A DNA stretch of 53,835 nucleotides from assembly GCA_022925895.1 (NCBI GenBank), contig JAKSYS010000424.1:1-53835 (forward strand), in the 5' to 3' direction. Every line of letters begins with the position of its first letter. Within the stretch, counting starts at the first letter, position 1. The notes beneath the pieces were generated by a model. That model was not told the DNA's origin, searched no databases, and saw nothing but the letters and a program-made list of their open reading frames with translations. Below, piece after piece: positions 38,498 to 48,780 of the stretch. Made by a program: the position numbers and the translations under genes. This DNA is from Fragilaria crotonensis (lineage: Eukaryota; Bacillariophyta; Fragilariophyceae; Fragilariales; Fragilariaceae).

Positions 38498-40997
38498 CGT
38501 ACCCATTTTTTTTGCAACCGGTTGTGCAACCCCGTAGGCCTAGTATTAATCGTACAAAACGTAGCCAGATGTACCAAGTCCACGCTACTGGATCAATTCC
38601 TAGAGTATGCATCACCCCGAGCGCACATTTACCGTACTGAAGGAGAATATCAAAAAATTAGACCTCTTGCTTCCTGAATAACACCTGCTGTCTTGGTACT
38701 TGGTACTCGGTACTCCGTGTACGTAGTACATCACTACACATCTCATGCTCTACACGTCTGCTGTAGTTGTGTACCATACATCACGTTATATGAAAACTAC
38801 TCCAGTACAGACCTACCGGCATGTTGACTTTATTGTCGTGGTACAGTAGTATGTACCAGGATAACTATACTGAACGCAAATGCAATAAAACAGTACCAGG
38901 TACTCGAGTACCTGGTAATACAGTATTATTTATACTCTGCTTTTTCTTTGTTTGTTTCTCTGTAGGATTGTGAGCTTATTTGTTGTTTGTCAACACTCCA
39001 TTATAAGTCATAAATCAATCAAAGATAAGAACCAGTAAGTCTTTCAAAAATGATAATCTAAGTAAATTACACTGCAAACATAATCATAACAGCCTGACCC
39101 CAGATTACTTTCCTTGGTGTAGATCTTACACAATGTAGTCTTCATTTCTCAAAAGACATGTATGCCTTTTTGGATCTCTCAGTAGAGTTGTGCATGCCAG
39201 GAAGTTTATCCTGGTCTTCCATTCTTGGTTTTTCAAAGCAACACCAGCAGCATATATTCTAGAGCTACGGTCATGGCTTATCTACTATCTTTAAATTCCC
39301 ACCACAGTAAGACTGGCTGCATCAACAGAAGTACTTGAGGTCTTGGCAAGTACCAAGCTCCAAGGCACAAATGCACAAAAGAATTGGCTCATTGTACCAT
39401 GGCATCAATAACAGATGCATTACAAGCAGCATCACACCCCTTCAAGTCTTTGTGTTTGAGTCTTCCTCCCACTTGCACCACTCTCAAGAACCAGTGTTCA
39501 CACATCTGATACCAGAATCAATCACACCCACCAGCCACAAGTACATAACATTTCTGGTGAGGGTTTCCTACATGGTCATATGGCCCACCCTCCACTAATC
39601 TCTTGATTAGCTTCTGTGTGAGAGAAGCTGATCCATAGTACTGTCCACAAGATAGCAGAGACCCTTGAAACAACCCTTCTTGTGAGCTGGCTCTAGTGAT
39701 GCTGGTTCATGGTTCCACTACATAGAAAAAGAGGGTGTTGTGTACCTTGTTGTTCTCTCTGTTAAGAAGCAGGGGGACAGACAAAAGTCTGTATAAATAC
39801 AGCATTGAAGCTTGAAAATCATGATTTCCACAAGACTAATGTATGTGACAGCCAGGTTCAGTCATTGTTGACAATTTTATGCAAAAGGTCATACAGGAGG
39901 GTTGAACTGGAAATTGGAAGTAGTTAGCTAGTATTCCTGAGGTGGTGTTGTGACAGTCAGAGCTGAATGTAGGATAAGAAAATTATTTGGAGTACAGTAC
40001 TTTATTACTCCAAGAACTCCAGCAGTACAAGCATTGACAGAGTATCTGGACAAATCAAACTACCACAGTACCTGGACAGATTGAGAAATTGGTGATTTGA
40101 TTGTATTCATTCAGGAAGATTTATGTAGTGACTACCCAGCATATTGTAGTACACCCTAAAACACATGGTGTTACTGTACTAGTAGCTTGTTTTTGGTGAG
40201 GAGTGACCGTTCACAAGTTAGAACACATTAAATTTGGGATTTTTCCTGCTCTTGAGAATTTTATCTTTGTAGTTTAATTGCTGACTACTGTAACAACAAG
40301 TACATGAAATCACAGTGTTAAAGTAGTCAGACTGATGTTCCAGCAAGCTAGTGAAGGTGTGAGGATCCACTACATACGTTTTGCCAAGTCTAACGTCACC
40401 AGCAAGAAACAACTCAACAGGCATGGTCACAGTCACAGTCACTTTTGAAAATAAATTTTGTTGACAACTCATTTTATCCTATGGCACATTCCAAAGAACT
40501 ACCAGCACTGGCTACTAATTTAATTGAACCAGTGTCAGTTGCAAAAGCATGAGTTTCACCACAAACTCCAAGATATTCCTGTTGTTCAGATCACCAGCAA
40601 TTCGAATGTGTTCCTTTCTGAGGACTCAAGAACCACTTCCACAACAGCAGACTCATAACAACACATACATTTGACATGAATGTGTAACATGCAAAAAGTC
40701 ATACCCACTTGATTTTGTAAATTGGACTCAATTTGAGTGACTCACCTGTCCTGATGCCATGTTAAGGAAAACTCAAAGAATGAAGACTTGACAAATCATA
40801 TCATCTTCATGATTTTCCATCACAATAGCTGCATAGCATACCCATCATCTATCTATTTGTTCAACCTTAAAGAAAACTGTCAACAAGTGTGCCTTTAAGG
40901 CAAAAGAATTCTAATCCAGACACCATGTTTATATGCTTGTTCTTCCTTTGCTGGTTGACGCTGTACAGGAGTAGTAGTGAGGAACGGACCGGAGCAC
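38498..40997. other. AT-rich, gene-poor stretch
   Basis: No convincing coding sequence on either strand. It is full of GTAC-containing words (GTACTTGGTACTCGG and similar). It also holds TTGCAACCGGTTGTGCAACC at 38512-38531 and a perfect 24-bp palindrome at 38894-38917. Confidence 0.55.
38894..38917. repeat. Perfect 24-bp palindrome
   Basis: TACCAGGTACTC followed directly by its reverse complement GAGTACCTGGTA, with no spacer. The context is rich in GTAC words, so it may arise from that local composition. Confidence 0.9.
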
Positions 40998-41147
40998 TGG
41001 AGTAGTGGAGTAGTGGAGTAGTGGAGTAGTGGAGTAGTGGAGTAGTGGAGAAGTGGAGTAGTGGAGTAGTGGAGTAGTGGAGTAGTGGAGTAGTGGAGTA
41101 GTGGAGTAGTGGAGTAGTGGAGTAGTGGAGTAGTGGAGTAGTGGAGT
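40998..41147. repeat. 8-bp minisatellite (GAGTAGTG)n, about 18-19 units
   Basis: Near-perfect 8-bp array with one variant unit (GAGAAGTG). It ends about 100 bp before the second copy of the ~230-bp repeat. A related CTACTACT array lies about 200 bp before the first copy (38046-38070), on the opposite strand sense. Confidence 0.95.
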
Positions 41148-41246
41148 ACGGTAGTACTTGGCTAGAGTACCCGGTATCTGAGAACTCGTGAAAAACAGGG
41201 TTACCCCAATGCACCCTTACTTTGGTACTGTACCTGGTACTGCTGT

Positions 41247-41470
41247 GATTGACTAATTCGAGTTGCAAAAAACACGGATTGGGTTGCAAACCTACGCCGT
41301 TCTCTCGTAGAAATTTTGCAACCCTACGTGCAACTGGGTTGCAAAAGATCCTGATGTTCCGCACTGCGTTTTTGTCACAGTACCTGCAAGTTCTACAGGT
41401 CCCTGTCGTATACACATACCGGAGGGAGTTGAAAATACTACTTCGGTTGCAAAACACCGGAAATGTACCA
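41247..41470. repeat. Copy 2 of the ~230-bp repeat carrying TTGCAAA words
   Basis: Counterpart of 38265-38497. TTGCAAA or its complement at 41273, 41284, 41315, 41339 and 41447, with GTGCAAC at 41328 and TTGAAAA near 41429. Confidence 0.8.
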
Positions 41471-41658
41471 GGTAGAACTAAAAAACTCTACGTTTGACAG
41501 CGTTGATCACGCCGTGTACTTCCACTCGTCCAGAGGTACTACTGGGTTTAAGATGGTAATTGTACTACGGTAGTACAAGTACTCGTACAAAGGCACAGCT
41601 CAGTTTCTGTCGTGAACTGTAGTCGCGTAAAAAGGTGTTCGAGGTCCATGATACAAAT

Positions 41659-42748
41659 GAGAATGCCTAATGCACTAACAATTAAGGCGCTAACTAATCG
41701 CTAACCCAATCAAAATCCGCGGAGACGTCATCATTTCGAGTCTCGTCGTCACAGATTTTTTGCACCCCCGTCTTTAAGTGAATCAAGAAGTCATTGTTGT
41801 GTGAAGAAGAATCATACCGATGTGAATACAAATAAAACTTTACGCACATGTAAGATCATGTCATATCACATGGAAAAAAATCGGCAGTTGATGCCTTATG
41901 CATATGACATGTGAAGGATACATATACTCGTATACATATCCTCGCGATACCTGTAGAATTTATGCTATGTATCGGTACATACGGAGTACACATTCCTCTA
42001 CAAGACGAAACGACGACCACGCCGTTGATGACAAACCTACATCATTTTTATACTGCAAGTCTACGAGCCCAAAGCAACGAATAACGGCGTGGTCCAAGAA
42101 CTTGTACGAACCCAAGAAACGTTCTCATGCACAGTTGCGACATACTGTAATCCATACTGGAGTAGGATGGCTTTACGCGTACCTGCTACTGGACTCGATT
42201 TAAAAACAGTACGCCGATACCGGTATGATACTAGGTAGAGCACTACGGTGTTGTTGTTGTCATCATCCTGCATCAGAAATGCTTGGAATGTTGATCAAAA
42301 CCAGAAAGCTTCACCCCATTGTCACAAATACTGACTACAATTGCTACATGCACTACAGACACAGATTGCAAGCAAAGATGAAAGGATGAACTACAGAGAT
42401 ATTTCATGCAGATTGTCTGCAGTTGAGGGTCCATGGTCCATGGTCCCAGAAGTAACTTTTTGTGAGCAGTGAGCAATATCAAAAGTGTGCGAACGTGTCA
42501 ACCGTAGTACTCCAGTACTTATATGATTCAAATTCTACGCACCGTTAATTTTGTTCCCAAAAAATGCGGGTCAGATTTATACTATTATCCATATCCTTTG
42601 ATTGTTCATCGGATTTGAATCTAATTGATATTTTTTGAAGAGGTCGATGACCCTTTTGGGGTTTGGCAACCCCACCCCAAATCTGGAAGATTTTGATTGG
42701 GTTAGTACTTTAGTTAGCGCCTTAATTGTTAGTGCATTAGGCATTCTC
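41659..42748. mobile_element. Non-autonomous Mutator-like (MULE) element with ~60-bp TIRs and 9-bp target duplication
   Basis: Left TIR 41659-41717 starts GAGAATGCCTAATGCACTAA. Its complement forms the right TIR 42689-42748. The first 39 bp match perfectly, then a 3- versus 4-nt mismatch, then 17 more matching bases. Both ends are flanked by GATACAAAT (41650-41658 and 42749-42757), a perfect 9-bp target duplication typical of Mutator-like elements. The 970-bp interior has no transposase, so it would need one supplied in trans. It lies 160 bp upstream of the gene at 42911. Confidence 0.93.
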
Positions 42749-42757
42749 GATACAAAT

Positions 42758-42910
42758 ACACCTTTGCAAGTCCGTCGAACATGCGGCTATCCTGAGTATA
42801 CCTCTCTTTCTTGATGCTGATTACCCGTTGCGTTCGTCCCTTTGTAGCCAGTTCGCTCGTTGGAAGTACACCTTAAGGCATCAAGTTCGTAATAACGATA
42901 CAAACAGGCA
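42758..42910 (+). promoter_or_regulatory. Remaining upstream region of the glycosyltransferase-like gene
   Basis: Only 153 bp separate the MULE from the ATG, so core promoter and 5' UTR must lie here or start inside the transposon. No clear TATA box was identified. Confidence 0.35.
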
Positions 42911-44128
42911 ATGAGACCAAAGAATCATCTTCTCGTTCCATTCATTTTCAATGTGATTCTTTCGCTGGTGTATTCATTATACGTCAGTGAAAATATATGG
43001 AGCGCCTCTCGTCAAACGGACTCCGGTTTTGCCGCGTCCGAAAATGTGCCTCCTGCAGGACAAACCATTATGCTCAAGACTGCAAATGTAAGAGAAATGG
43101 AGACGAGAAAGGCCAATCAGCCACAAGCGTCAATCACGCAGCAGACACTTACTTCAGATGTACCTTTCGATAAAATCCTTGTTGTTTATTCGGGACCGAC
43201 CGACCTCATGGACCTGAACATCAGGCCTGAAGAAATCTCAGATGCTCACAAGAAGATGGAATTGTATCGGCTTAACTTCGAATTCTTCTTACGAAGCGGC
43301 ATTCATTGCCAAACCCATGATACATTGATTGTTGTGACGTATGTTGTCAAGTCCAAATATCAAACGCAAATTGACGAATTGCATGACAAATGCCGTGCCA
43401 ACTACGGAAACTACGTTAGGTTGATAACACGCAACAATACCTGTTTGGATCTGGACTCAGTACGCGTCGCAATTGAATACACAGGTCAAGGTAACCGTCC
43501 CGCAGTAGTGACTAATCGCAGTACGACGTCCACCAAGATCGATGCTACTTCTGCGTACTACGACTATTTCGTATACATCAATTGCGGTGTCACGGGGCCA
43601 TCGTCGCAATGGGCCAACCGGCCCTGGACTAGCGTCTTTCTGGAAAAACTCCGCGATGGAGTCAAAATGGTCGGCTTAACCATCAACTGTTATTTTCAAG
43701 AAAATCCTCATGCTCAGTCAATGATGTATGCCTTGGACCGAGAAGGACTCCAGGTCGTTGTGGACGGTGGTGCTATATACGATTGTACGAAACGACCAGG
43801 ATATTTTGGCATCGATGTTGAGGCGTTACAGGACAAGATTGTATCCGGATACGAGCTGGAGTTGAGTAAACTGATTTTGCAAGCCGGATACGGGATCTCT
43901 TCTGTCGTGCGACCCATAACCCTGTTTCGGCACAATCAAACGCAATGTTTGAATAAGTATGGCAATGATACTCTCAATGATGTATGGTTGGGCGAAACAC
44001 TTGTCGAGTATTTTGGAAGAGTCCCATCCTTGGACGAGGTGATTTTTTTCAAGACATCCAGGATCTTGACTCCCGAGACCGCCGATATCATTAACTTTAC
44101 GCTGGAAGTGGATTGGAATTGGATTTAA
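42911..44128 (+). CDS. Type II membrane protein, glycosyltransferase-like (putative)
   Basis: 405 codons, single exon, no damage. One hydrophobic segment at residues 6-25 (LLVPFIFNVILSLVYSLYV) with a basic N-terminus suggests a signal anchor and a Golgi/secretory lumenal domain. A Ser/Gln/Thr-rich stem runs to about 85. The catalytic-like domain follows: FDKILVVYSGPTDL, DTLIVVTYVVKSKY, YYDYFVYINCGVTGP (residues about 215-230), WTSVFLEKLRDGVKMVGLTINC and HAQSMMYALDREGL. The pattern 'YDYF.yIN..v.GP...W...F....K.vG..I....H.QSm..a.D' resembles lipopolysaccharide/rhamnan-type glycosyltransferases. Several N-glycosylation sequons (NNT, NRS, NQT, NDT, NFT). The start is the first in-frame ATG. Family assignment is tentative. 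Confidence 0.75.
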   Translation: MRPKNHLLVPFIFNVILSLVYSLYVSENIWSASRQTDSGFAASENVPPAGQTIMLKTANVREMETRKANQPQASITQQTLTSDVPFDKILVVYSGPTDLMDLNIRPEEISDAHKKMELYRLNFEFFLRSGIHCQTHDTLIVVTYVVKSKYQTQIDELHDKCRANYGNYVRLITRNNTCLDLDSVRVAIEYTGQGNRPAVVTNRSTTSTKIDATSAYYDYFVYINCGVTGPSSQWANRPWTSVFLEKLRDGVKMVGLTINCYFQENPHAQSMMYALDREGLQVVVDGGAIYDCTKRPGYFGIDVEALQDKIVSGYELELSKLILQAGYGISSVVRPITLFRHNQTQCLNKYGNDTLNDVWLGETLVEYFGRVPSLDEVIFFKTSRILTPETADIINFTLEVDWNWI

Positions 44129-44484
44129 CGTTTTGATGGCAGATAACTATGCGTATCATGGATTGTTGGCCTTGTTTGTGAGCTTTAGCTTTTCCTATGC
44201 ACTTACGAGGGGGAAGCATCAAGCCAAAATGTTGATCTAGAGGAAACGCTTCACTATCGTTGTTGTTAGCCCGAGTCACCTTCTTCGAGTACGTGATTGA
44301 CGAAACTCGGGCAGGGCAATAATTTTAGACCCTTCACGTCAAACAAAAAAAATCAAGCCTTGTCATTTTATATAATAACTCAAACCTTTTTGAACAAGAG
44401 TATGGCACCTCTTCACTATTGATGAAACAAATCGCTTATAGCATCAAGCACTCCCCATTGGTTTTGATCAAACAATCCTCCACC
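44129..44484. other. 3' flank of the glycosyltransferase-like gene
   Basis: No gene. GCCCGAGT (44269-44276) and ACTCGGGC (about 44306-44313) form an 8-bp inverted repeat, perhaps a 3' UTR hairpin. Confidence 0.4.
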
Positions 44485-45736
44485 ATGGAAGGTTATCGTA
44501 GCCGGAGTGATTGTAAAAGCGACAGCAGCAATGCAATGGAGTGGAGTGACAATGATTTTGACACGATGGCTGTTGCCGTTGTATTACTCATCAACAACAA
44601 CATTGCCATGGCGAATTCAATTGCCGAAAAAATCACACCCAGATGATCAATGACATGGTGGCTCCAAATCAAGACTACAGGCATGAAGGAAGAAGGCCGA
44701 AGGCTTTATTTTGTCACCATGAAGCTCTTCGTTGCATTCGGAGGGATAACTATGGCATTCTCGGTAACCTGACAACGCCAATTTTTAAGGACAGAAATTT
44801 TGAGATGATGTTTTGATTGTCACGGACTCGTGTCCAGAAGATTTTTGAAGATGTCATGCACAGCAACAATGCCTTTTATCTCTCAGAATGTGATGCTACT
44901 GGAGCTAAAGGAGCATCACTGGAAGCAAAGATATTGCTACCCTTGAAGACAATGGCGTTTGGAACTGCATCAACTTTCAGATGTTTAAGCCTCTAGCGGT
45001 ACAATGTTGCGATGAATATGCTCTGATGATCAAGGATTTGTATTCTTCAGAATACCTTTGCGTTCCAGATAAATACGACCTGAAAGGCATATGCAGACTT
45101 CATTGTGCTCTTCTTGGAGTCAATGGTATGATCGCCTTGTTGTATTGCATGCATACACATTGGAAAAACTGTCCAGAAGCCTGGCAGGCTTTGTTTAAGT
45201 CAGGCAATGAGGCAGAGTGGCGGTCTGACCGTTGTCTTTGAAGCAATGTCTGACTACCACATATGCTTCTGGCATGCTTCCATTGGGTATGCAGGTTCCT
45301 TGAATGACTTGAATATTTGCAGCTTCAAGGCATTTGAAGGGGCTGCAGGTGCTGTCCCAGCATTCGAGGTTGGTGGGGAGAATTTTCATGCATTGTTTGT
45401 TCTTGTTGACGGGATCTTCCCAGATACTCTCGATTTGTGAAGGGGATTCCAATGCCGCTGACCGTGCAGAAGATTGCATTTTCTGATTAATGGCAGGAAT
45501 CATCTCGAAAGGATATTGAGAGAGCCTTCGGTGTTGCAGTGTTGTTTTCAAACCATGGCACAACCTTTTCTCATCAAAATGAGCAATACAGTGTCGGCCT
45601 GCCTCATCACGCATAACATGAGCGTTTTGGACAGAGTCATGGATGGAAATGTTCATGCAGTGTATGATCCCGGTGAAGTTGTCTTTAATGATGGACTATT
45701 AGAAGACGTACTGGTGATGACATTTTTGTTGTAGTT
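44485..45736 (+). pseudogene. PIF/Harbinger-type DDE transposase, decayed
   Basis: Fragments in several frames follow the PIF/Harbinger order. From 44485: MEGYRSRSD, NDFDTMAVAVVLLINN. From 44641: APNQDYRHEGRRPK, LTTPIFKDRNFEMMF. A TGA follows at 44815. Then LSRTRVQKIFEDVMHSN, KGASLEAKILLPLKTMAFG. From 44965: LHCALLGVNGMIALLYCMHTHWKNCP. From 45205: LTVVFEAMSDYHICFWHASIGY, GSLNDLNI. Then ALFVLVDGIFPDTL, an in-frame TAA at about 45478, and SSRKDIERAFGV. At least five lesions. The Asp expected just before CMHTHW is Tyr here (LLYCMHTHW), so the first catalytic residue is also lost. The Asp of GSLND and Glu of DIERAFG remain. Confidence 0.85.
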
Positions 45737-46560
45737 ATGTTTTTCCACAAAGACGGGGTCTTTCCATAAAACAAGGCGAAGCGAATTGGAATGATAACCA
45801 TTGATTGTGTTGGAATAAGAGTAATGGATGGTGAAATAAAGGATCTGACTTCTTCAGGTGTCATTTGTGAGATGGAGTTGAAATGATCAGAATCGTCATG
45901 GCCCCACTTATACAGCAAACCGTCGTTGTCACTTGCTTTGATGAGTTTTGGAGACTAAAATTGACTTTCCAGCGATTGGTTATTCGGTGAGTGCCATCAT
46001 TGAGAGGAACATCAAGATGTTGGATGAGGGCTGACACCTTGTCGATGGACGCCGTTTGAGACGAGGTGTCATTGACGAAATCTTTAGCAGTCAGTTTTTG
46101 CACGACCAACTTTGGTCCATGGGGTGGAGATTGACTGGGCTAGTGTGAGTGCTTTCTATGTTGTGCCATGAGTGTTCACAGAGAGAACTGGTGCTGCATG
46201 AATGGCAAGATACGCTTGAGATCCCTTAGTGGCCCACGAATCGAGCTTTTCTGGAATGTCCATGTTTCGATCAACGTGAAACTGTTGTACCAGCCAGATC
46301 AAACAGTGTGCTCTGAGGGGATCAACCTCAAATTCCGTCCAGATTGTATCGAATGTGTCACCGTCAACTGCGTATCTTCCCAGTGTGCAGTAGCGGTACC
46401 AAGATGTAGGGGTAGAGGTTTGTCAGTATGTATTATCCATTGAAGTCCGAGTGCTACGATCTTTCTCGGTTTCTTCGTTGGTCGAGACGATGTTTCCAGG
46501 GTTGATCCATTTCTTGGTGAGAAAACCGAAGACGGGGTCCCCATCTGGTGGGAGCTAGGC
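45691..46560 (-). pseudogene. Decayed gene of unknown function, convergent to the Harbinger remnant
   Basis: On the minus strand, consecutive frames read as protein. From 46560: DGDPVFGFLTKKWINPGNIV. Then RYCTLGRYAVDGDTFDTIW, VDPLRAHCLIWLVQQFHVDR, NMDIPEKLDSWATKGSQAY. After a stop: VVQKLTAKDFVNDTSSQTAS, VSALIQHLDVPLNDGTHRIT. After a shift: LYKWGHDDSDHFNSISQMTP, EEVRSFISPSITLIPTQSMV. I do not recognise the family. It may be the second gene of the Harbinger element or part of another transposon. Several stops and shifts mean it is not expressed as one product. Confidence 0.5.
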
Positions 46561-46689
46561 CATGGTGGGAGGAGGGAGAGCAGCCGCTCCTTCAGACATG
46601 GTGATTTTTCACGAGGGGTTTCGTTTCAGATATACTGAGAAACGGTTGACGAACAGAAAGGTCGTGTTACGGAACTTGGGACAGAAAAG

Positions 46690-46943
46690 TTGTGTGGGGG
46701 TGGAATTCAGCACTTTCACATGATCCGAACAGCACCAAGTCTTCATGGCAACAAGCGCAGCAGCAAAACCCAAGGCAAAATGAGCAACCAAGACACCTTC
46801 CAGTGGATCCAATGGTGCGTTGTGCAGACAAGATTGCATTTCAAAACAATGGACAGTTTTATGACCAACACCACCAGCCACCTGTAGCAGGGGTCCAAAG
46901 AGGCCAGAAGAATACGAATGCTGGAAATGTGGGCTTCATCTAA
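46690..46943 (+). pseudogene. Gln/Asn-rich C-terminal protein fragment cut by the 46937 element
   Basis: The frame SSWQQAQQQNPRQNEQPRH, DPMVRCADKIAFQNNGQFYD, NTNAGNVGFI stops at TAA inside the left terminal inverted repeat of the downstream element, so the natural end is missing. No family recognised. It may be debris of another transposon. Confidence 0.4.
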
Positions 46944-46955
46944 GGGTGCCAAAAC

Positions 46956-47160
46956 TAAGTACCATAGTTGATACAAGAATTTTTTATCATATTTATTGGA
47001 AAAATTTCAGGATTCCCATATTTAGTTCAGGATTCCTGAAGTTTTTTTCTGGTTTATTTATTTAGTTCAGGATTCCGACATTTGCTGTTTCCTCATTTTT
47101 ATGAAGAATTTTTTTTGCTCCTGAACTACTGCAGTATTATTCCTGAGCTTTTTTCTTCAT
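46956..47160. other. Left subterminal region with repeated TTCAGGATTCC words
   Basis: TTCAGGATTCC at 47006, 47026 and 47066. The second extends into the palindrome TTCAGGATTCCTGAA. Reverse-orientation relatives occur near 47119 (CTCCTGAACT) and 47139 (ATTCCTGAGC). The right end has six TTCAGGAA-type words. Candidate transposase-binding sites. Confidence 0.6.
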
Positions 47161-47820
47161 TATTTCGATGCACATAAAACACCGAGTACTGTACGTGTTT
47201 TGTACGAAATACTGGAGTAGCATGGTGTATCGTGGGTGGACTATTGGTTGTGCCGTACAGTGTACAGTATACAGCGGTTTTTACAGTGCTGTCAGCTGGG
47301 GGATACTACCGTCGTACTAGCGCAATGGTTCGTTGTTGGTTATACGCTGTACATTGTACGTTGTACAAGTAGCTATGGGCGTGTCTGGTGCATGGTGCAT
47401 GGTGTTCGGTGCCTGCTACAGTACGTTTAGTATGGTGCGGTGGTGTACAGTATGGTAGCTACGGCGTGGTCTGTGTGTATGGTAGTGTGGTACTGTGTAC
47501 GGTACTTTCATTACTATAGCGCTGTGTTTTGTGTACTACGGTATGGTGGTAGCGTATAATTTTTAGTACAGTATTGTATCATGCGAGTACTCCTATGACA
47601 CTATGCTACGTACTACGTGATCTTGTGTTTTCAACAACAAACCGTAGAATTGTAGGCGATAGTATGTACTGATTAATTCTTTGGCACCAATACCAGTGCA
47701 TGCTGTATATTTCTACAAGGAATTAATTCTTTTTCAGCCACAGTATTGTCTTTAGTAGAATCGTACGTGATTTTTTTGCGGAAGTGTCACATCTCACACT
47801 TCGTTCGTTGAGCACTCCAC
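47161..47820. other. T/G-rich spacer with GTAC words
   Basis: No gene seen. Many CAGTAC/GTACGT words and repeated GGTGCATGGTG. Looks like satellite-type or decayed repeat DNA. Confidence 0.45.
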
Positions 47821-48780
47821 CACTTGGTGTCATGCCCGACACCACATTGATGCTCCATTATTTGGCATCTTCGCCCTTCTTCGTCCTTTCCCACCATTAG
47901 ACATTGCAGTCTTAAGTGGTAAGACTGCAAATGTGCTTTTTTCGTGTTGATTGTTGTGTTGATTGAATGTTTCCATCATGGTGATGGTCGAATGAGTTTT
48001 GAGGTACTCCTGTTGTGCCAGTACCGTTGTCTACGTACGGTGCTCAGGGTGCAGTCAAGTACTGGGACGAGTTCGCACGACAGTACCTTGAGGTTACGGT
48101 GATACACTACGTCGCGCCTGTACAGTCGTCTACCTACCGTACTTAGGGTGCTGCCAAGTACTGGGAGTACGACAGTACCTTGAGGCTACGGTAATACACT
48201 ACGTCGCGCCTGTACCGTGGTCTACACCGTACTTATGGTACTGCCAAGTACTGGGAATACGACAGTACCTTGAGGCTACGGTACAACACTACCTTGTGCA
48301 TGTACTGTTGTCTACGCACTGTACTCATGTTGCTATCAAGTACTGGGAGTATGACAGTACCTTGGTGGACGCCACGGTTTATTACAATACTACCTTGTGC
48401 CTGCTGTACGGTTGTCGATGTCACAACTTGGTGTCATGCCCAACACCGCATTGAATGTTTCATTCTGTGCTTGTCCCCTTGCCCTTTGCTTCTTCTTCCT
48501 TTCCACTAACAAGGGCACTTAACTGTCGTTCTTGTTCGTGAGTTTTTGATTGTTTTGTCCTATCAACACAAGAATGTTGTGTTGAATCGTGCTTTCCATC
48601 ATTGTGAGCAACTGATTGATTTGTTGAGGTACTCCTGTTGTGCCTGTACCATTGTCTACGTACTGTACTCATGGTACTGTCAAGTACTGGGACGAGTTCG
48701 CACCACGACAGTACCTTGGAGGCTTCCGTACAACATTGTGCTGGTACTGTACTCCAGTCTTTCTTGTTGACGTTGTGTCA
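47821..48780. repeat. Higher-order tandem repeat: ~90-100-bp units within a ~604-625-bp period
   Basis: CAAGTACTGGGA..GACAGTACCTTG recurs: AGTACTGGGA at 48058, 48157, 48247 and 48339, then at 48683. A longer module (ACTTGGTGTCATGCCC) starts at 47822 and again at 48426, followed each time by TTTCCATCAT and GAGGTACTCCTGTTGTGCC. A third, more decayed module may follow 48765. Non-coding. Confidence 0.85.

Noticed and set aside
40998-41147. Regular repeat array that could be taken for a CRISPR
   Set aside because: Pure 8-bp tandem units with no spacers, in a eukaryotic transposon-rich context: a minisatellite.
40867-41457. Minus-strand 196-codon frame with STTPLLHY repeats
   Set aside because: Produced by the 8-bp minisatellite, which is open in any frame it shares; no natural protein signal outside it.
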